Part shown: in pieces, positions 1 to 10,215 of the stretch | How the letters are laid out: each line of letters opens with the position of its first letter | How positions within the stretch are numbered: the first letter of the stretch is position 1 | Assembly: GCA_025765615.1 (NCBI GenBank) | Contig: JAIVFJ010000060.1 | Location: forward strand, 186,001 to 250,000 | Direction of reading: 5' to 3' | Origin: Zopfochytrium polystomum | Lineage: Eukaryota > Chytridiomycota > Chytridiomycetes > Chytridiales > Chytridiaceae | Length of the DNA: 64,000 nucleotides | Made by a program: the position numbers and the translations under genes | Notes under the pieces: model-generated | What the model was told of the DNA's origin: nothing | The model's database searches: none | Seen by the model: only the letters and a program-made list of their open reading frames with translations

Positions 1-299
1 GCTGCTGCTGCTGCTGCGGGCGCCGATTCGGGGTCGGACGGCGGAAAGGGAGTGACGGGGGCAGTTACTGCCGGCGGGAGGAAGGCCGGGACATGCTGAG
101 GAATCGGAGGAGGATGAGGATGAGTATGAGGAAGGGGTTGTGTTCGTGGTAGGAGCGGCGGTAGCAGTGGTGGTGGTGGTGACGGATCGGGAGGATTGAC
201 TCTCCTCGACATTCCAGAAGGCTTGGACAAAGGCGCTGGCTTTCAAATGAAAGACACGTGACAGACACGTGATTTTTTGTTTTCTGCTCAGTCAAACCC
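1..299. other. No gene recognised
   Basis: The stretch opens with a short GCT triplet run and continues as GGA/GAG-rich DNA. Reading frames exist on both strands but none shows a recognisable domain or convincing splice structure. It could be the edge of a gene lying left of the window; this cannot be decided from what is visible. Confidence 0.4.
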
Positions 300-690
300 A
301 GGGAAGATATCTTCATGGAATTTCACACGGTACCGCTCAGTGGTCATACGCCCCGCAAGCCTATTCTCTTCGAAAACCAAAAAGATTCCCGGCATTCCCA
401 TCCATGAGATCATACAGTGTTTTCCTTTGGCATTTTGAGATCACCAAACAACCAAATGTGTGTAAATGGTTGAGTGTAGGAGATGAGCTGAACCAGCGTT
501 GGTAGGGTCCAGCTGTTGTGGTTTTGTGAAGAACACTGTTTTTGATGTATGCCGCATAGCGCAGGGTGTAGGGCAGGAATGAGTGTGGAAGTTGCAACTC
601 GAGTAACACGCACACTGACATCTCCTTCATTCCAATCTGGCTGTTCCACCAGTCCGTTGAATTCCTTGGTGTAAGGAGGACTGGGTTCAA
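300..690 (-). pseudogene. Ty1/copia integrase remnant
   Basis: Conceptual minus-strand translation gives the C-terminal end of a copia-type integrase core. The segment reads ALRYAAYIKNSVLHKTT, then PTLNHLHTFGCLVISK, corresponding to the family pattern in which a trimming and TPYE-like stretch is followed by HLRxFGC. The N-terminal part (HHCC zinc finger and the first catalytic residues) is absent, and the flanking sequence needs frame changes and crosses stops. This is therefore a decayed fragment, not a gene. It is not a piece of the copia element at 28-37 kb moved here: its residues differ from the equivalent part of that element. Its presence suggests the neighbouring minus-strand reading frames up to about 4.5 kb may derive from the same dead element. 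Confidence 0.6.
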
Positions 691-1013
691 GCGTGATGAG
701 TGGACGTCACTGGGATACCCAATCTTTGAAAGAGTTCACTGAGTAAAGTTCACCACCATCACAGCAGTTAGCAGCAACCTTCTTATTGTTGAAGCTTGAA
801 GTGTTCCACAGTTCTCTTGAAGCGTTCAGGTGCTTGCTACTTCCATGTCAAGAATTCTATATCAATCCATTGAGAGAATTAATTGACGACTATTTGCCAG
901 AACTTCCTTGTCCAGATGCCAGTCCAGGGGGACTGGCATCTGGACAAGGTAGGTGTGTAACTGAGAAAGTACTTCTGCGGGAGTATTGTCAGTTGAGTAG
1001 ATTGGCTTGACTC
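691..1013. other. Non-coding spacer with a perfect hairpin
   Basis: No gene is visible. The notable content is the 20-bp perfect inverted repeat listed separately. The stretch lies between the copia integrase remnant and a longer minus-strand reading frame. Confidence 0.5.
906..949. repeat. Perfect 20-bp inverted repeat, 4-nt loop
   Basis: CCTTGTCCAGATGCCAGTCC at 906-925 is followed by AGGG (926-929) and by its exact reverse complement at 930-949. A perfect stem of this length with a tetraloop is unlikely by chance. It may be a snap-back duplication or a terminator-like structure; nothing nearby decides its role. Confidence 0.9.
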
Positions 1014-3060
1014 TTATCTTCCCAAAATCACAAGTCGTTCAACAGACTGAGTTGGTTGAGTGCCACAACTGGCAGTGGTGGGCCCAAGGAAGTGTGAGTC
1101 AAATTGTTTCAAGAATGAGGTCCACTGCAACTTTTGTGGTGATTTGAGAGAGTGGAAGAAATTGTGTCCACTCAGAGTCTCAAAATTCTTGATGGAGAGG
1201 AGTCCAACAAAGAAGGAACCGTTGTCCAGGTAAATGGGGCCACAGTCATCAACACTGTCGGTCACCATACTGCGGTGAGTGTTGATGAGTGACATGCAAA
1301 AACTGAGGATCTCTCGCACATCCTTTGTCATGTCTGTTGCCTTAAGTATAGGGAGGGCGTTGGCCATACGGTAGGTCTTAACCTCTTCCTTGCTGAAGGC
1401 AGGGTTAAGGCCATTTGTTGGCGCAGGCTCATCTGAAGTATTGGAGTAGGCTGTTCCTCTGTGTTGGTGGGACTGTTGGGAGCTTGACTCAGAGGGGCCG
1501 TGCGAGTGACGTAACGAGGGCGCAGGGGTCTGTTTGTGAGGGCCATTTTCACAAGAATTGTGACAGGGTCCAAGCAGTAGAACAGAGGTTCTCCTGGGGC
1601 TGTCTGTCAAGCCGCTGGGGGAGTGCAGTGACCCGCGAGCACGCTTGGCAGAGGCCACAACCGAGGGGTTCGGTAACACATCTGCATCCTTAACTGGTGG
1701 AGCAGGGATAATCTTGCGTCAAGGTGGCAAACGAAACTGGAACTGAGAACCAGGAGTCTTAGCAGTGGGAGGGATCTTCAGGATTGAAAGGGCCCACGCA
1801 ACCCACTGATCGCGGCGCTCAGGTTGAGGTGGAAATCTGGCAGCGTGTTGGAGAAAGTCTTCTCCAGCAGAACCAGGCTGCAGGGCGCGGTCCTCTACAA
1901 CAAGATACTCAGTGTGAGGTATCCAACTGAGGGGACACCATTGGGGTCGCTAAAAGGGTCTGCATTGAACGGGTCACCACCAGGAGGGCTGTTCGGTGGA
2001 CGAGTGTTGTCACTTTCACTGTCATCACCGTCAGAGCCAGAGTCTTCAGTCCTCTCCTGCTTAGGAGGGAGAGGAGGAGGAGCAGTGGTGTTGTCTGTCG
2101 TCAGACAATGATGAGGGCAACAGGATCACGCTTGAGTATCATCATACGGGGAACAGTGCTGGTTGGTTGTTGCTCAGGCTTGAGCAAACGAGTGGCCACA
2201 GCAGGCTGTGTGCTGGCCAGCAGTCCACAGGAAGTGACAGTGTCAGGGTGTCGATCATCTGTGCTGCGTGGGTTGATCTTGTGCGCAGCAGGGGCCTTAC
2301 GAGTGGCGGCAGGAGTCTCTTCTGCTGAGAGGGTGCTGTCAACAGTAAAGCGGACTCCAGGGTTCTTGGCATGCAAGGGGGAATCCTCCTCATCAGAGGG
2401 GAAGAACAACTTGAAGCGCTTTTCACTTGCCACATTGGTGAACACTGGGGTAGTGTGGCTGGTGGGCTTTGGGTCCGTAGGTGTAGCAACAGGATTGGCA
2501 GTATGCTGAGTGTTAGCAGAGCCATACGTGCCAGCGAGGCCACGTGCGAAAGTGGGGACCTGGGCGCCAGTGGTAGGTGTCTTGACAGGCAAAGGCGAGA
2601 TTGCCATTGGAGTCAGGTCAGGGACTTCATCAAATGCAGTCTGGAGGTAGTCTGTGATAGTTGACTTGAACGGGGTGCTCAAGACGCCAAAGCGTTCCCT
2701 TGTAAAGCGCAAGTCGTATCGTTGAGGCGAAGGGGCCATCCAACTGGGAAGAAAAGCCACTGAAAGGCTCGACAGAAGCAAGGGCAGCCTTGGCAGGTGT
2801 CAAATGAGCACCAACCTTCCTTTTGCCCTGGGCAGCCTTTGGCCTAGGAACAGTGGGAGGACAAGTGGACGTAGAACCAGTCGGAGTGTAAGGGACTGAA
2901 GCTGAAGTTGTCTCTAAGGACAAGGGTCAGACCTTACACAGTGTTGGTGTACAACTTCATACCCTCAGGGTGGTAGGGGACCTCACCCGAACGGGAGGCC
3001 AAAGTCGCAGTCTTCGAAGCCACAGTCGTAGTTGAAGCCATGAAGGGAAGCTGAAGTTGT
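1014..3060 (-). pseudogene. Degenerate reading frames, probable retroelement remnant
   Basis: Minus-strand open stretches at 1014-1679 (221 codons), 2101-2781 (226 codons) and 2630-2923 lie in tandem but in different frames, separated by stops. The first is rich in Ser, Pro and Thr at its N-terminus and ends in a more ordinary globular-looking segment. The second is Pro/Thr-rich. None shows a domain I recognise. A likely common start is the ATG near 3041 (MASTTTVASKTATLASRSGE), but that frame stops after about 36 codons. Because a copia integrase fragment follows on the same strand, a broken gag-like region is my best guess. A decayed host gene is the alternative. Confidence 0.3.
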
Positions 3061-3270
3061 TCGGTTGGTTTTTTCTGGAGCAAGTTTTGTTGCAAGCAGA
3101 AAAATTATCACTCCTTTTTACAGCGATATTTTCGCGTTTTATTATTATTTTTACGCAATTTTCTCAGCATGCGTGCTCTTATGGCACAGCATAACCCAGG
3201 GTTCAGACAAGCAGAATTGTCTGATTTTTTGTCTTTTCAAACTCCGCTTTCTGCAAATGCAGGAAAGACA

Positions 3271-3586
3271 CCAGCTGGTAATAGAATAAAATTCTGTGCC
3301 TGCTGGGAGAGACACTTGCCAGGTAATAGGATGAAGCCCTATGCCTGGTGGGAATGACTCAAGACACTGGCTGAGTAATAGGTTGAAATCCTGTGCTCAG
3401 CAGGGAAGGAGATATGCCACTGAGTAATAGGGTGAAATCCTATGTTCAGTGGGGAAAAACACTGGAATAACAAAACCAGCAGGGTTTCAGCTACAGACTG
3501 AGAAAAACCACGGAATCCTGCAAAGTGGCAGAAAACCGTTACATAATGCAGTCTGGGATAGTAGAGTGAAATTCTTTGCCCCAGAC
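3271..3586. repeat. Tandem array of five covarying hairpins
   Basis: Four consecutive units starting at about 3271, 3319, 3370 and 3418 (period 48-51 bp), plus a fifth at 3551, each fold into the same two-part hairpin. It has an outer stem, a small internal loop containing TAA or similar, an inner stem, and a loop resembling TGAAA. Outer arms are CCAGC/GCTGG, CCAGG/CCTGG, GCTGAG/CTCAGC, CACTGA/TCAGTG and GTCTGGG/CCCAGAC. Inner arms are AGAAT/ATTCT, ATAGG/CCTAT, ATAGG/CCTGT, ATAGG/CCTAT and AGAG/TTCT. The stem sequences differ between units while pairing is kept, whereas TAATAG is shared by the first four. That is the signature of a conserved structure. The interval between units four and five may hold decayed units. 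Function unknown. Confidence 0.75.
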
Positions 3587-3872
3587 TTGGTGAGCAGAAC
3601 TCTGTTGTTCTGGCAGTTCCATAATTCCAACAGGTTTTCAGCAGTTTGCGCATTTCCTAAACAAGAGGGAGACAAAGTTGGCTGTTTTGATATGTATAAA
3701 ATGAAAAACCAAAATGATAACAGGAACGCGCAGACACGCAGAACTGCAAGGACGTGTAAAAGTTGTAAACACTTGCACTACACAGGGTGCAAGAGAAAAA
3801 AAAAAGAAATCACAAAAAATCATCATAGTAATAAAATGATGGGGATATGTAAATGAATAACACATATAGTTC
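3587..3872. other. Non-coding, A-rich
   Basis: An A-rich stretch with a short poly(A) near 3793. No gene or repeat is recognised beyond the hairpin array to its left. Confidence 0.4.
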
Positions 3873-4555
3873 TCAAGCAATATTGGGGTTGTTGTCACTG
3901 TTAGAAGTCTCAACAGTGACAGTGGGGTCTGTGGGCACAGGAGCAGTGTTACCAGGTGATACAGCTTCTGAAGCTGTGGGAGATGTGGGCAACACTAGCA
4001 GTGACGAGGGCTCATACACTGAATAAGTGTCGCATGCCTCATCGTTGTTGGCAAGCATCACTGATGTCGTCTGTGTGTTCCACTGCAGGTGGCGGAGCAG
4101 AGCTATACAGGGGTGGTGAAGGAGTTACTGCATTGTTTCCAAGAAGAAAGCGCAACACTGCACAGGCGTTTTTGGGCAGTTGATCCACAATGATGCGAGC
4201 TGAAGCTGGAGTGGGGTTCGTTGCAAAATGAGACGAGTGAGGCAGGGATGGGATCCTCAGGGACCACAACCTGGTGAACGGCAACTTGAGTTTGTTGAGG
4301 TCTGACACCTTGGTGTCCTGCAGAAGGACCTTGGGTGCCAGGGGCTGTGTCAGTGTCAACACGAGTGACACGCTTGTTCTGACGTGTGTCTGGTTCCTTT
4401 CCTTTGGGCCGGCGGGCGCCAGCACCGTTAGGAGCGGGATCGGCCTTCGACTGGCAAGACGGCAGAGGTCGTGCAGGCAATACTTGATTCTTTAGAGTGC
4501 GAACAACAGTCTCGGCTTGTCCAGCTGCAGCTGAAGAGACAAGGAGGAGGGACAT
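3873..4555 (-). pseudogene. Degenerate minus-strand reading frames
   Basis: Three overlapping open stretches (3873-4061, 4039-4425 and 4103-4555) in different minus-strand frames encode Pro/Ser/Thr-rich and basic segments without a recognisable domain. The frames overlap and none has a clear start plus splice signals. They look like the further decay of the element to the left. Assignment is inference only. Confidence 0.25.
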
Positions 4556-4978
4556 ATCCTCAGATTGGTCATATGCATAACCAACTGCACCAGCTTTCCT
4601 TAATGATTGGAAGTTCGGAACTCAGAGGTCCGGAATTCAAACCTTTATTGAGCTCTGTGAAAACAGAAGTTCTTTGAGCATGTGTGAAAAACACAAGTTC
4701 TTTTCTGCTGGAGGGAATTGAACCAAGGGTGTCTTCCATCCATAGAGTTTTCAGGGTTAGGGACTGGGAAATCCGGTAACAATGCTAGAGGCGCAAGATG
4801 CAGCAAGCTCCAGGGAGCAGCACTAAGTGCAGCACTCCAACCAACTGAGGAAGAAAAGAGAGTGGGGAGGAAAGTGGCCAGACCCTGGTCTGTTGGAGCC
4901 ACCACCATGGAGCAAGGCTCCCTCTCTGTCAAAGACAAGCCCTAAGTTGGAGGGAGTTGGACACAGAGGGCAAACACT

Positions 4979-5767
4979 GTTGGAGTTTGCACACATTACC
5001 TACACCTTTTAAGATCCTCTGACCTGTCTTCAAGAGTAACAATAAGTTAAGATGGCATAAGGGCTGATCCCAGTGTTATCTACACTTTTCTCAATCTCTG
5101 ACACTATACTAGTGCTTAGAGGTGGTTTCAATCCCCAGTCTGGGTAGACCACATCAGTGTGCTTCACTCTTGCGATTTGATAGGAATGATTACAGGAGCT
5201 TGACAGGGAGCCTGACTTACTTCTTTGCACACATAACTCCATGGAAGTTCTGGCCAAATCAGCGTGATGCAACAATGATGTCATGCCTGCCTCCTGACTC
5301 CTCAAAGTCTAAACTCTATCTCTCAGAGCTAAAAGGCTATCACCAAAGTCTGATTCCTGAGACCACCTGCAGTATAAAAGGGGGAGCCCCAGCAGCTCCA
5401 GAGAAGCATCATCCCAGATCCTGATCACATCTGCCTGCTCTCTCTCTACCCTCGAATACAACAAACAAAAACCATTATTCTTATCTGAGTCAACATACCC
5501 TCCACCTTGACCTGCGAAGCTCCTCAAGTTCTACCTCGGGTCGATACCTCATTTGTATAGGGCGCTTTGCTCTTACAAGAAAAGGGTGTGCTCTGCACTC
5601 TAAACAAGACCAATCTGTCTGAGAGCATCAGCTCTCCATCTACTTTGGCAACAAAGGGCGCTTCTCTCTTAACAAGAGAAGGGCTCACGCTCTAAACAAG
5701 CTTTATCGCTCCACGCCGGCTCAAGTCTGTTGGTGCCCTTCTGACACACCAGGTGCAATCACCAACA
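4979..5767 (+). mobile_element. Solo LTR, family C (TGTTGG...CCAACA)
   Basis: A 789-bp block begins TGTTGG and ends CCAACA, the inverted ends of a retroviral-type LTR. It interrupts family A sequence that is continuous elsewhere: rc of 34.6 kb reads through GGGCAAACACAAGG. A good TATA box (TATAAAAG, 5373-5380) sits mid-element, as expected for a U3 promoter. A second, 5'-truncated copy occurs at 48873-49563. No internal region or second LTR is attached here, so this is a solo LTR left by recombination. The flanks AACAC and AACAA are similar but not a clean target duplication. Confidence 0.75.
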
Positions 5768-6320
5768 AACAAGGAACAGTTAGTGTGCAGAGGTGTCTGT
5801 TGAATTAAATCAGAACTGTTTTCCACTTAACAGAACCAGACACATCTTGTCTCACTCCCAAGAGAGGTTCCAACTCAATCCAAGGAGGGTGCACACAGGG
5901 TGGGAGACAATGGGACTCTTCTTGCTTCATCCTACTAGGACACAGACTTCTGCCTCACCAGGCCAGAGGAATCCCCTATCTTAGAAGCAAGGAAGGTTAA
6001 AACCCACTCCCACACACAAGTGTGGCACCATGACATCACAGGCATTAATCTGAGAGAAAGAGGGTCTGAACCCAGTGAAGACCAGGCCCACCAGAGGCCG
6101 CAGGAGCCAACAACCAGGGAGATGGGGGGCATACCTGAGAGACCATTTCTGCAGCAGTACCTGACCAGCCAGCTCATTCATATCACCTTGAGAGACCTGG
6201 ATTTGACTAGATGTATTGACAGGAACCTAGAGGCACCACCACAGATTTACCCTCCATCCTTCCATCACCAAGTGACTCCTACCCAGTCCAACCTAAGCAG
6301 CATGCAGAAATGGTGAGGTG

Positions 6321-6345
6321 CACTGGGGCTTGAACCCAGCACACT
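6321..6345 (-). other. tRNA-like T-arm inside family A
   Basis: On the minus strand the sequence reads CTGGG, then a 7-nt TTCAAGC loop, then CCCAG. That is a perfect T-arm with a B-box-like core, followed by sequence resembling a tRNA 3' end. The same arm is kept in copy 1 at 34054-34070 with loop TTCAATC. No complete cloverleaf could be built, so this is a tRNA-derived relic rather than a tRNA gene. Confidence 0.5.
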
Positions 6346-7399
6346 GCCATGATGGCCAAGAGGACTTCAACCTCCTGTCACACACCAGGGGACTGCCACC
6401 CCCAGCTCTACATACAGTCAGGAAGAAAAGGGCAGGCAAGGCAACTTCAGCCACAGGTTCACACACTCAACAAGATGGGGGGCAGCTGCTTAAATAGGAA
6501 AGGGTTGGAATCACCAGGGAGGAGGGAAAAAGGAGGGAAAACACATACAAAACAGCAAAACAATAAATAAAATAGTAAAGAAAAGAATGGGAGGAGTGAA
6601 TCACCAAGAAATGGGGCTGAGCCAGCCAAACAAGGAAGACAGTCCAGAGAATCATGGGGCATTTCTTGGCAAACAGAAGGGAGAGGGCTAGCAAGAAATG
6701 ATTGGTGCAGATAAGAAGACAGTCACTCTCAGCCACACAAGAAAGAAAAGACACAGACAGAGACAACAAGGAAGAAATAAAAGAGAAAACAAGAAAAACC
6801 GGAAAAACAGGATAAATTACTAATTGCAAAAATAAGTAAAAATCTCCAAAGAAAACCCTGATCTCATACCCTTTTATGAGGCATTACATCATGGTAGCAG
6901 GTGGTAGAGCTGGTTAGCTCTGCCATCATCTTGTTAACTCTGTCCATCTGGGCTTAACACTTCTCCCACAGAAGTGTTTCAGTCCTAAGTTATTTCCAAA
7001 AGTGAGGGGCCATTGGCCAGGCATAGAAGGACTTTGAATTTCTGCTCAGTCTGTCAACTAGCATGTCTCAAACTTGGCACCTTCCCAGTTGAAGGGAGCG
7101 CTCTAACCACTGAGCAAGGGAGCCTTGTATCAGCAACTAGAATCAAGACTGAGTCTTTCTGTCTGCAACATCGCCAATAATAAATAATAATAGTAGAGCT
7201 CAGAGGCAGACAGACAGAGCCAGTCAGACGCTGTTTGGAAGCCCAATAAATAATAAGAGAGTAGGAATCCAAACCTAGTCACGTTTACCAGCAAAACGTG
7301 GGTTGAGACAGGGTGGTAATCCTCACAATTACCAGTTAAAAAGTGGGTATACACTTAATTTATTTGAGGTCACACGCTCGACAGCCTGTCGTCCTCACA

Positions 7400-7911
7400 C
7401 CTATCAAACCAGCAGGCCGCGCAAGCAAGCTCTCATCCCCTAAAAAGAAGTAGTATGTGAGAAAAATCCACTCTGGTGAGGTGAAAAACGCAACCCATCT
7501 TGTCCAAATTCACCACACAACTACTGGAGACACTGTTTCACCTGAAACAGTGCGCTGTGCGCTTCAGGAGGCAGGTCTGAGAGTACTTTGGAAGAAAAAA
7601 CAGCCAGCCTTATCTCCCAGACACAAGAAAGCTCACTTGGGCTTTGCTCGAAAATTTGAAAACTGGACTATTGAGGATTTTAAGCATGTCATCTGGTCTG
7701 ACGAGACTAAAATCAACATGGAAGGCTCAGATGGCATGGCTTATGCTTGGGGAATCACTGCAAGAGCAACACATACAACCCACCAAGAAGTTCAGCAGCA
7801 GTTCCCAGATGGTTCGGGGTGCTACGACCTGGACTGGAATGCTGCAAATGGCATTTGTAGAAGGAATTCTCAGAACAATATGTGACAATTCTGGAAAATA
7901 GTCTTATCCCC
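7400..7911 (+). pseudogene. Tc1/mariner transposase, 5' part (broken)
   Basis: Translation from about 7457 gives a typical Tc1-family transposase middle. It has an HTH-like segment (SPETVRCALQEAGLR), then the first catalytic aspartate in HVIWSDETKIN. The downstream region expected to read GGGSMMVWG is frame-shifted, and the frame then runs into a stop at about 7883. Sequence resuming in another frame ends in ENSLIP at 7911. The N-terminus is also damaged: an in-frame stop lies just before 7457, and family A sequence ends at 7399. The gene is interrupted at 7911 by a 1.45-kb element and continues at 9359. Confidence 0.85.
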
Positions 7912-9358
7912 TGTGAGACTACACTGAGGTCTCAGTGATAAAGTCTAGGGATTTTATTCGCAAAAACAAGCGTACCTGTCATAAAACCACAAGGATCGGG
8001 ACTCCTATTACTATTCCCAGTTCTTTAGTTTCCAAGGCGTTATCAAAGTGAATTTGCAGCTAACCCATCTTTATCATTGGGCCTACCTTTACTACCTTTG
8101 TCTTAATAGTTTCTGTTGCGCCAGGGTTTCTCAACATATTTTCTTTTTCAGTGACTAACAGAGACTGCCTGACTGCCTAGGGATGGGGTGCCTGACAGGC
8201 TGTACCCCAAGCCTGCCTAATTTATTATTTATTTTCGGCACTTGTACAAACACGCATAGGGTTGGGGGGACTTAGAGCATTTGTGGTGGATGCTCCAAGT
8301 CAGGGGGTTGACTTGTCAATTTTCTCTCTCTCTGTTTTTGGGTCATTTCTCTTTTTCCTTTTTCCCTTCAATCTGATTTCTGTCCTTTGGCACCAATACA
8401 GAGTCCCTTCAAATCCATCTGGCTCGCAAGGCGAGGGTAGTTAGAGATGGTACACACCTGGGTGTGTACATGGTCCCTTAGTGGGGCTCCTCTTAAGGGG
8501 CCGTGGGTGGGGAATGCAGCTGGCCCCACCAGCGACTGTGTGACATTGCCAGCTCTGTGTTGGAGTTAGGATCCCTGGCGCTTGCCTGCCACAACGACAG
8601 TGGTGGTGGTGGCAACGAAGACGGCATCGTTGTCCCCAACCTTCCTGTCCCCGCGAGGGTGTTGTTGGCCGCACTTGGTGCAGCCTGCGACACCTGAGAG
8701 TTCGATCTACGAGTGACTGCCTTGGTCCTATTGCTGTGAGGGTGAGATGTGTGAGTATGAGTGCGATGCGATAAAGCCCGTCGGTCGAGTGATCGTGCCA
8801 TGGCAGCCTGGCAGGGTGCGTGTACGATTGCAGGTGTTTCCGCGTGCAAGTTCCCTGCTGGCGACCTTCCCACCCCTACATAGTCGACTCCCTTCTCTCT
8901 CTCCCCCCCGTCGCTGGCAACAACGAGGGCTCCCGCAGCACCGTCTGCAACGAGGGGCGCTAGGTCACGCCCTGTCTGTCGAGTCGCTATTAACTGCTTC
9001 TGTTGTATTTGAGATTAGGTTCCTGAGATAAAAACCCCCGTTTCCCTCTTCTCTCTCTTTATTCTGTGGTTGTGTTGCGCCCTTGGGAGTGCTCTTCTGT
9101 TTCCCCTCGCATCAGCCCGCAGCCACGCAAGTAATCGGTGCTCCGGCACCGATCCTTCAGAGGATTGTCCCTCTGAATGTTCATTCTTTGTGTTTGAGAC
9201 CCCTGTTAGACAGATCAGTAGGGATACTTCGTGAACTAGGCAAGTAGTTGAAACACCCCCTAGACAACAGCCCAATAAAGTTAGTTTTAGCCTATTACTT
9301 GCTTTCCCTCACTCTAGGGCCCAGATCCCAGGGTCAAAGGAGTGATTTTAGTCTCACA
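7912..9358 (+). mobile_element. Family B element (TGTGAGACTA...TAGTCTCACA)
   Basis: A 1447-bp insertion splits the Tc1 transposase. It starts TGTGAGACTA and ends TAGTCTCACA, a 10-bp terminal inverted repeat, and is flanked by a CCCC duplication (7908-7911 and 9359-9362). TG...CA ends with a 4-bp duplication are typical of LTRs. The late part fits a U3-R-U5 order: an ATAAAAA box near 9027 and AATAAA at 9274-9279. A related copy covers the flanks of the element at 24873-27560, including 27565-27937. No transposase or polymerase is encoded. Solo LTR is my preferred reading; a non-autonomous DNA transposon is the alternative. Confidence 0.7.
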
Positions 9359-9794
9359 CCCCAGTCTGGATGAAATGGGAAGTGACCCTGCAGGAATCAC
9401 CTTTCAGCACAATAACAACCCCAAGCACACATCAAAATACACCAAGGGATGGCCGGAAGAGCAAGGATTTCGTTGTGTTTGGTGGCCAGCTCAATCTCCA
9501 GACCTGAATCCTATCGAGCATCTGTGGAGAGATTTGAAAACTTGGCTGAATTCCTATGAAAGACATCCAAGATCCAATGCAGAGCTCTGAGAGCAAATCT
9601 GCTGCCAGTGAAGGCACATTACCCCTGAAGTTAGCCAGAACTTGATTGAAAGTATGCCTAGAAGGATTGCGGCTGTGATTGCAGCAGGTGGGGTTCACAC
9701 CTACATACTGAATAAAAAATTTCGTTGGACACCCACAAAATTGGGCCAATGGTGCAGCACGTTCAAAACATTGACCCAATTTTGTGAGCCACTG
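9359..9794 (+). pseudogene. Tc1/mariner transposase, 3' part and terminal repeat
   Basis: Continuation of the transposase begun at 7400. It carries the motif around the second catalytic position (FQHNNNPKHTSK) and the third (SPDLNPIEHLWRDLK), followed by SYERHPRSNAEL. The second catalytic position usually reads DND or DNDP in this family and is NNN here, so the acidic residue appears lost. A stop at about 9590 truncates the C-terminus, although recognisable sequence (NLIESMPRRIAAVIAAGG) continues. The element ends in GAGCCACTG at 9794 followed by TA, the usual Tc1 target dinucleotide. Confidence 0.85.
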
Positions 9795-9841
9795 TACTTG
9801 GGAATCTCATAAGATTCAAGAAAGCTGAGTTGCGCCACGTT

Positions 9842-10215
9842 TCAGAAGTGGGGGGTACTCCACTTGTCGTCCCAATCCTCTGAAGGACTCCATTCCAAAT
9901 AAGAAAGACTGACAAACTTTGCCCGCTCCTCCTTTGTCAATCGATCTGGATCTTCCAAGCATGACTCTTCTTCATCGTCATCTGATTTGAAGTGAAACTC
10001 GGAGGCAAAACAGGCAGGCTCTGAAGCGAAGGACAGCCCGATCTGCCATTTCCTGCATTCTCCTGGTTGAGCTGCTCAACTTCCTTCGGCTTCAATTTTG
10101 GAGCCTTTTTTGCAAACATGTTCATATTTGTGTCAGCCACAATAAGATTCTGAATAGCTTCATTCCAGACAAGATCAAACTCATCCTTTGGAGTGAACGT
10201 AGTTGGTCTCTTCAT
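9842..10215 (-). pseudogene. Small acidic protein, frame-broken, unrecognised
   Basis: Two minus-strand frames join end to end. The first starts at ATG 10215 (MKRPTTFTPKDEFDLVWNEA) and covers about 60 codons up to near 10035. The second, one frame over, continues with a strongly acidic stretch (KSDDDEEESCLEDPD), then LTKEERAKFVSLSYLEW, and stops at 9842-9844. The joined product would be about 124 residues and looks like a genuine conserved-type small protein. A one-base indel near the GGG at about 10036 or a very short intron would reconcile the frames. I do not recognise the family. It lies just beyond the Tc1 end and may be a host gene relic. Confidence 0.35.

Larger units (their letters stand above)
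4745..7399 (+). mobile_element. Family A element, copy 3 (5'-truncated)
   Basis: This segment matches, in reverse complement, the element that splits the copia RT at 32982-35170, and matches directly the copy at 24873-27560. Shared blocks include the stretch around 4745-4976, the block 5771-6400, the tRNA-like sequence near 7078-7130 and the terminal block ending GTCCTCACA at 7391-7399. The TGTGAGACTG end seen in the other copies is missing, so the left end is truncated at about 4745. A separate solo LTR (4979-5767) has inserted into it. The right end abuts the broken Tc1 transposase. No protein-coding capacity is evident, so the family is non-autonomous or consists of solo long terminal repeats. 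Confidence 0.7.

Noticed and set aside
3271..3586. CRISPR-like array
   Set aside because: Repeats are imperfect, stems covary and there are no identical repeats with unique spacers; the genome is eukaryotic.
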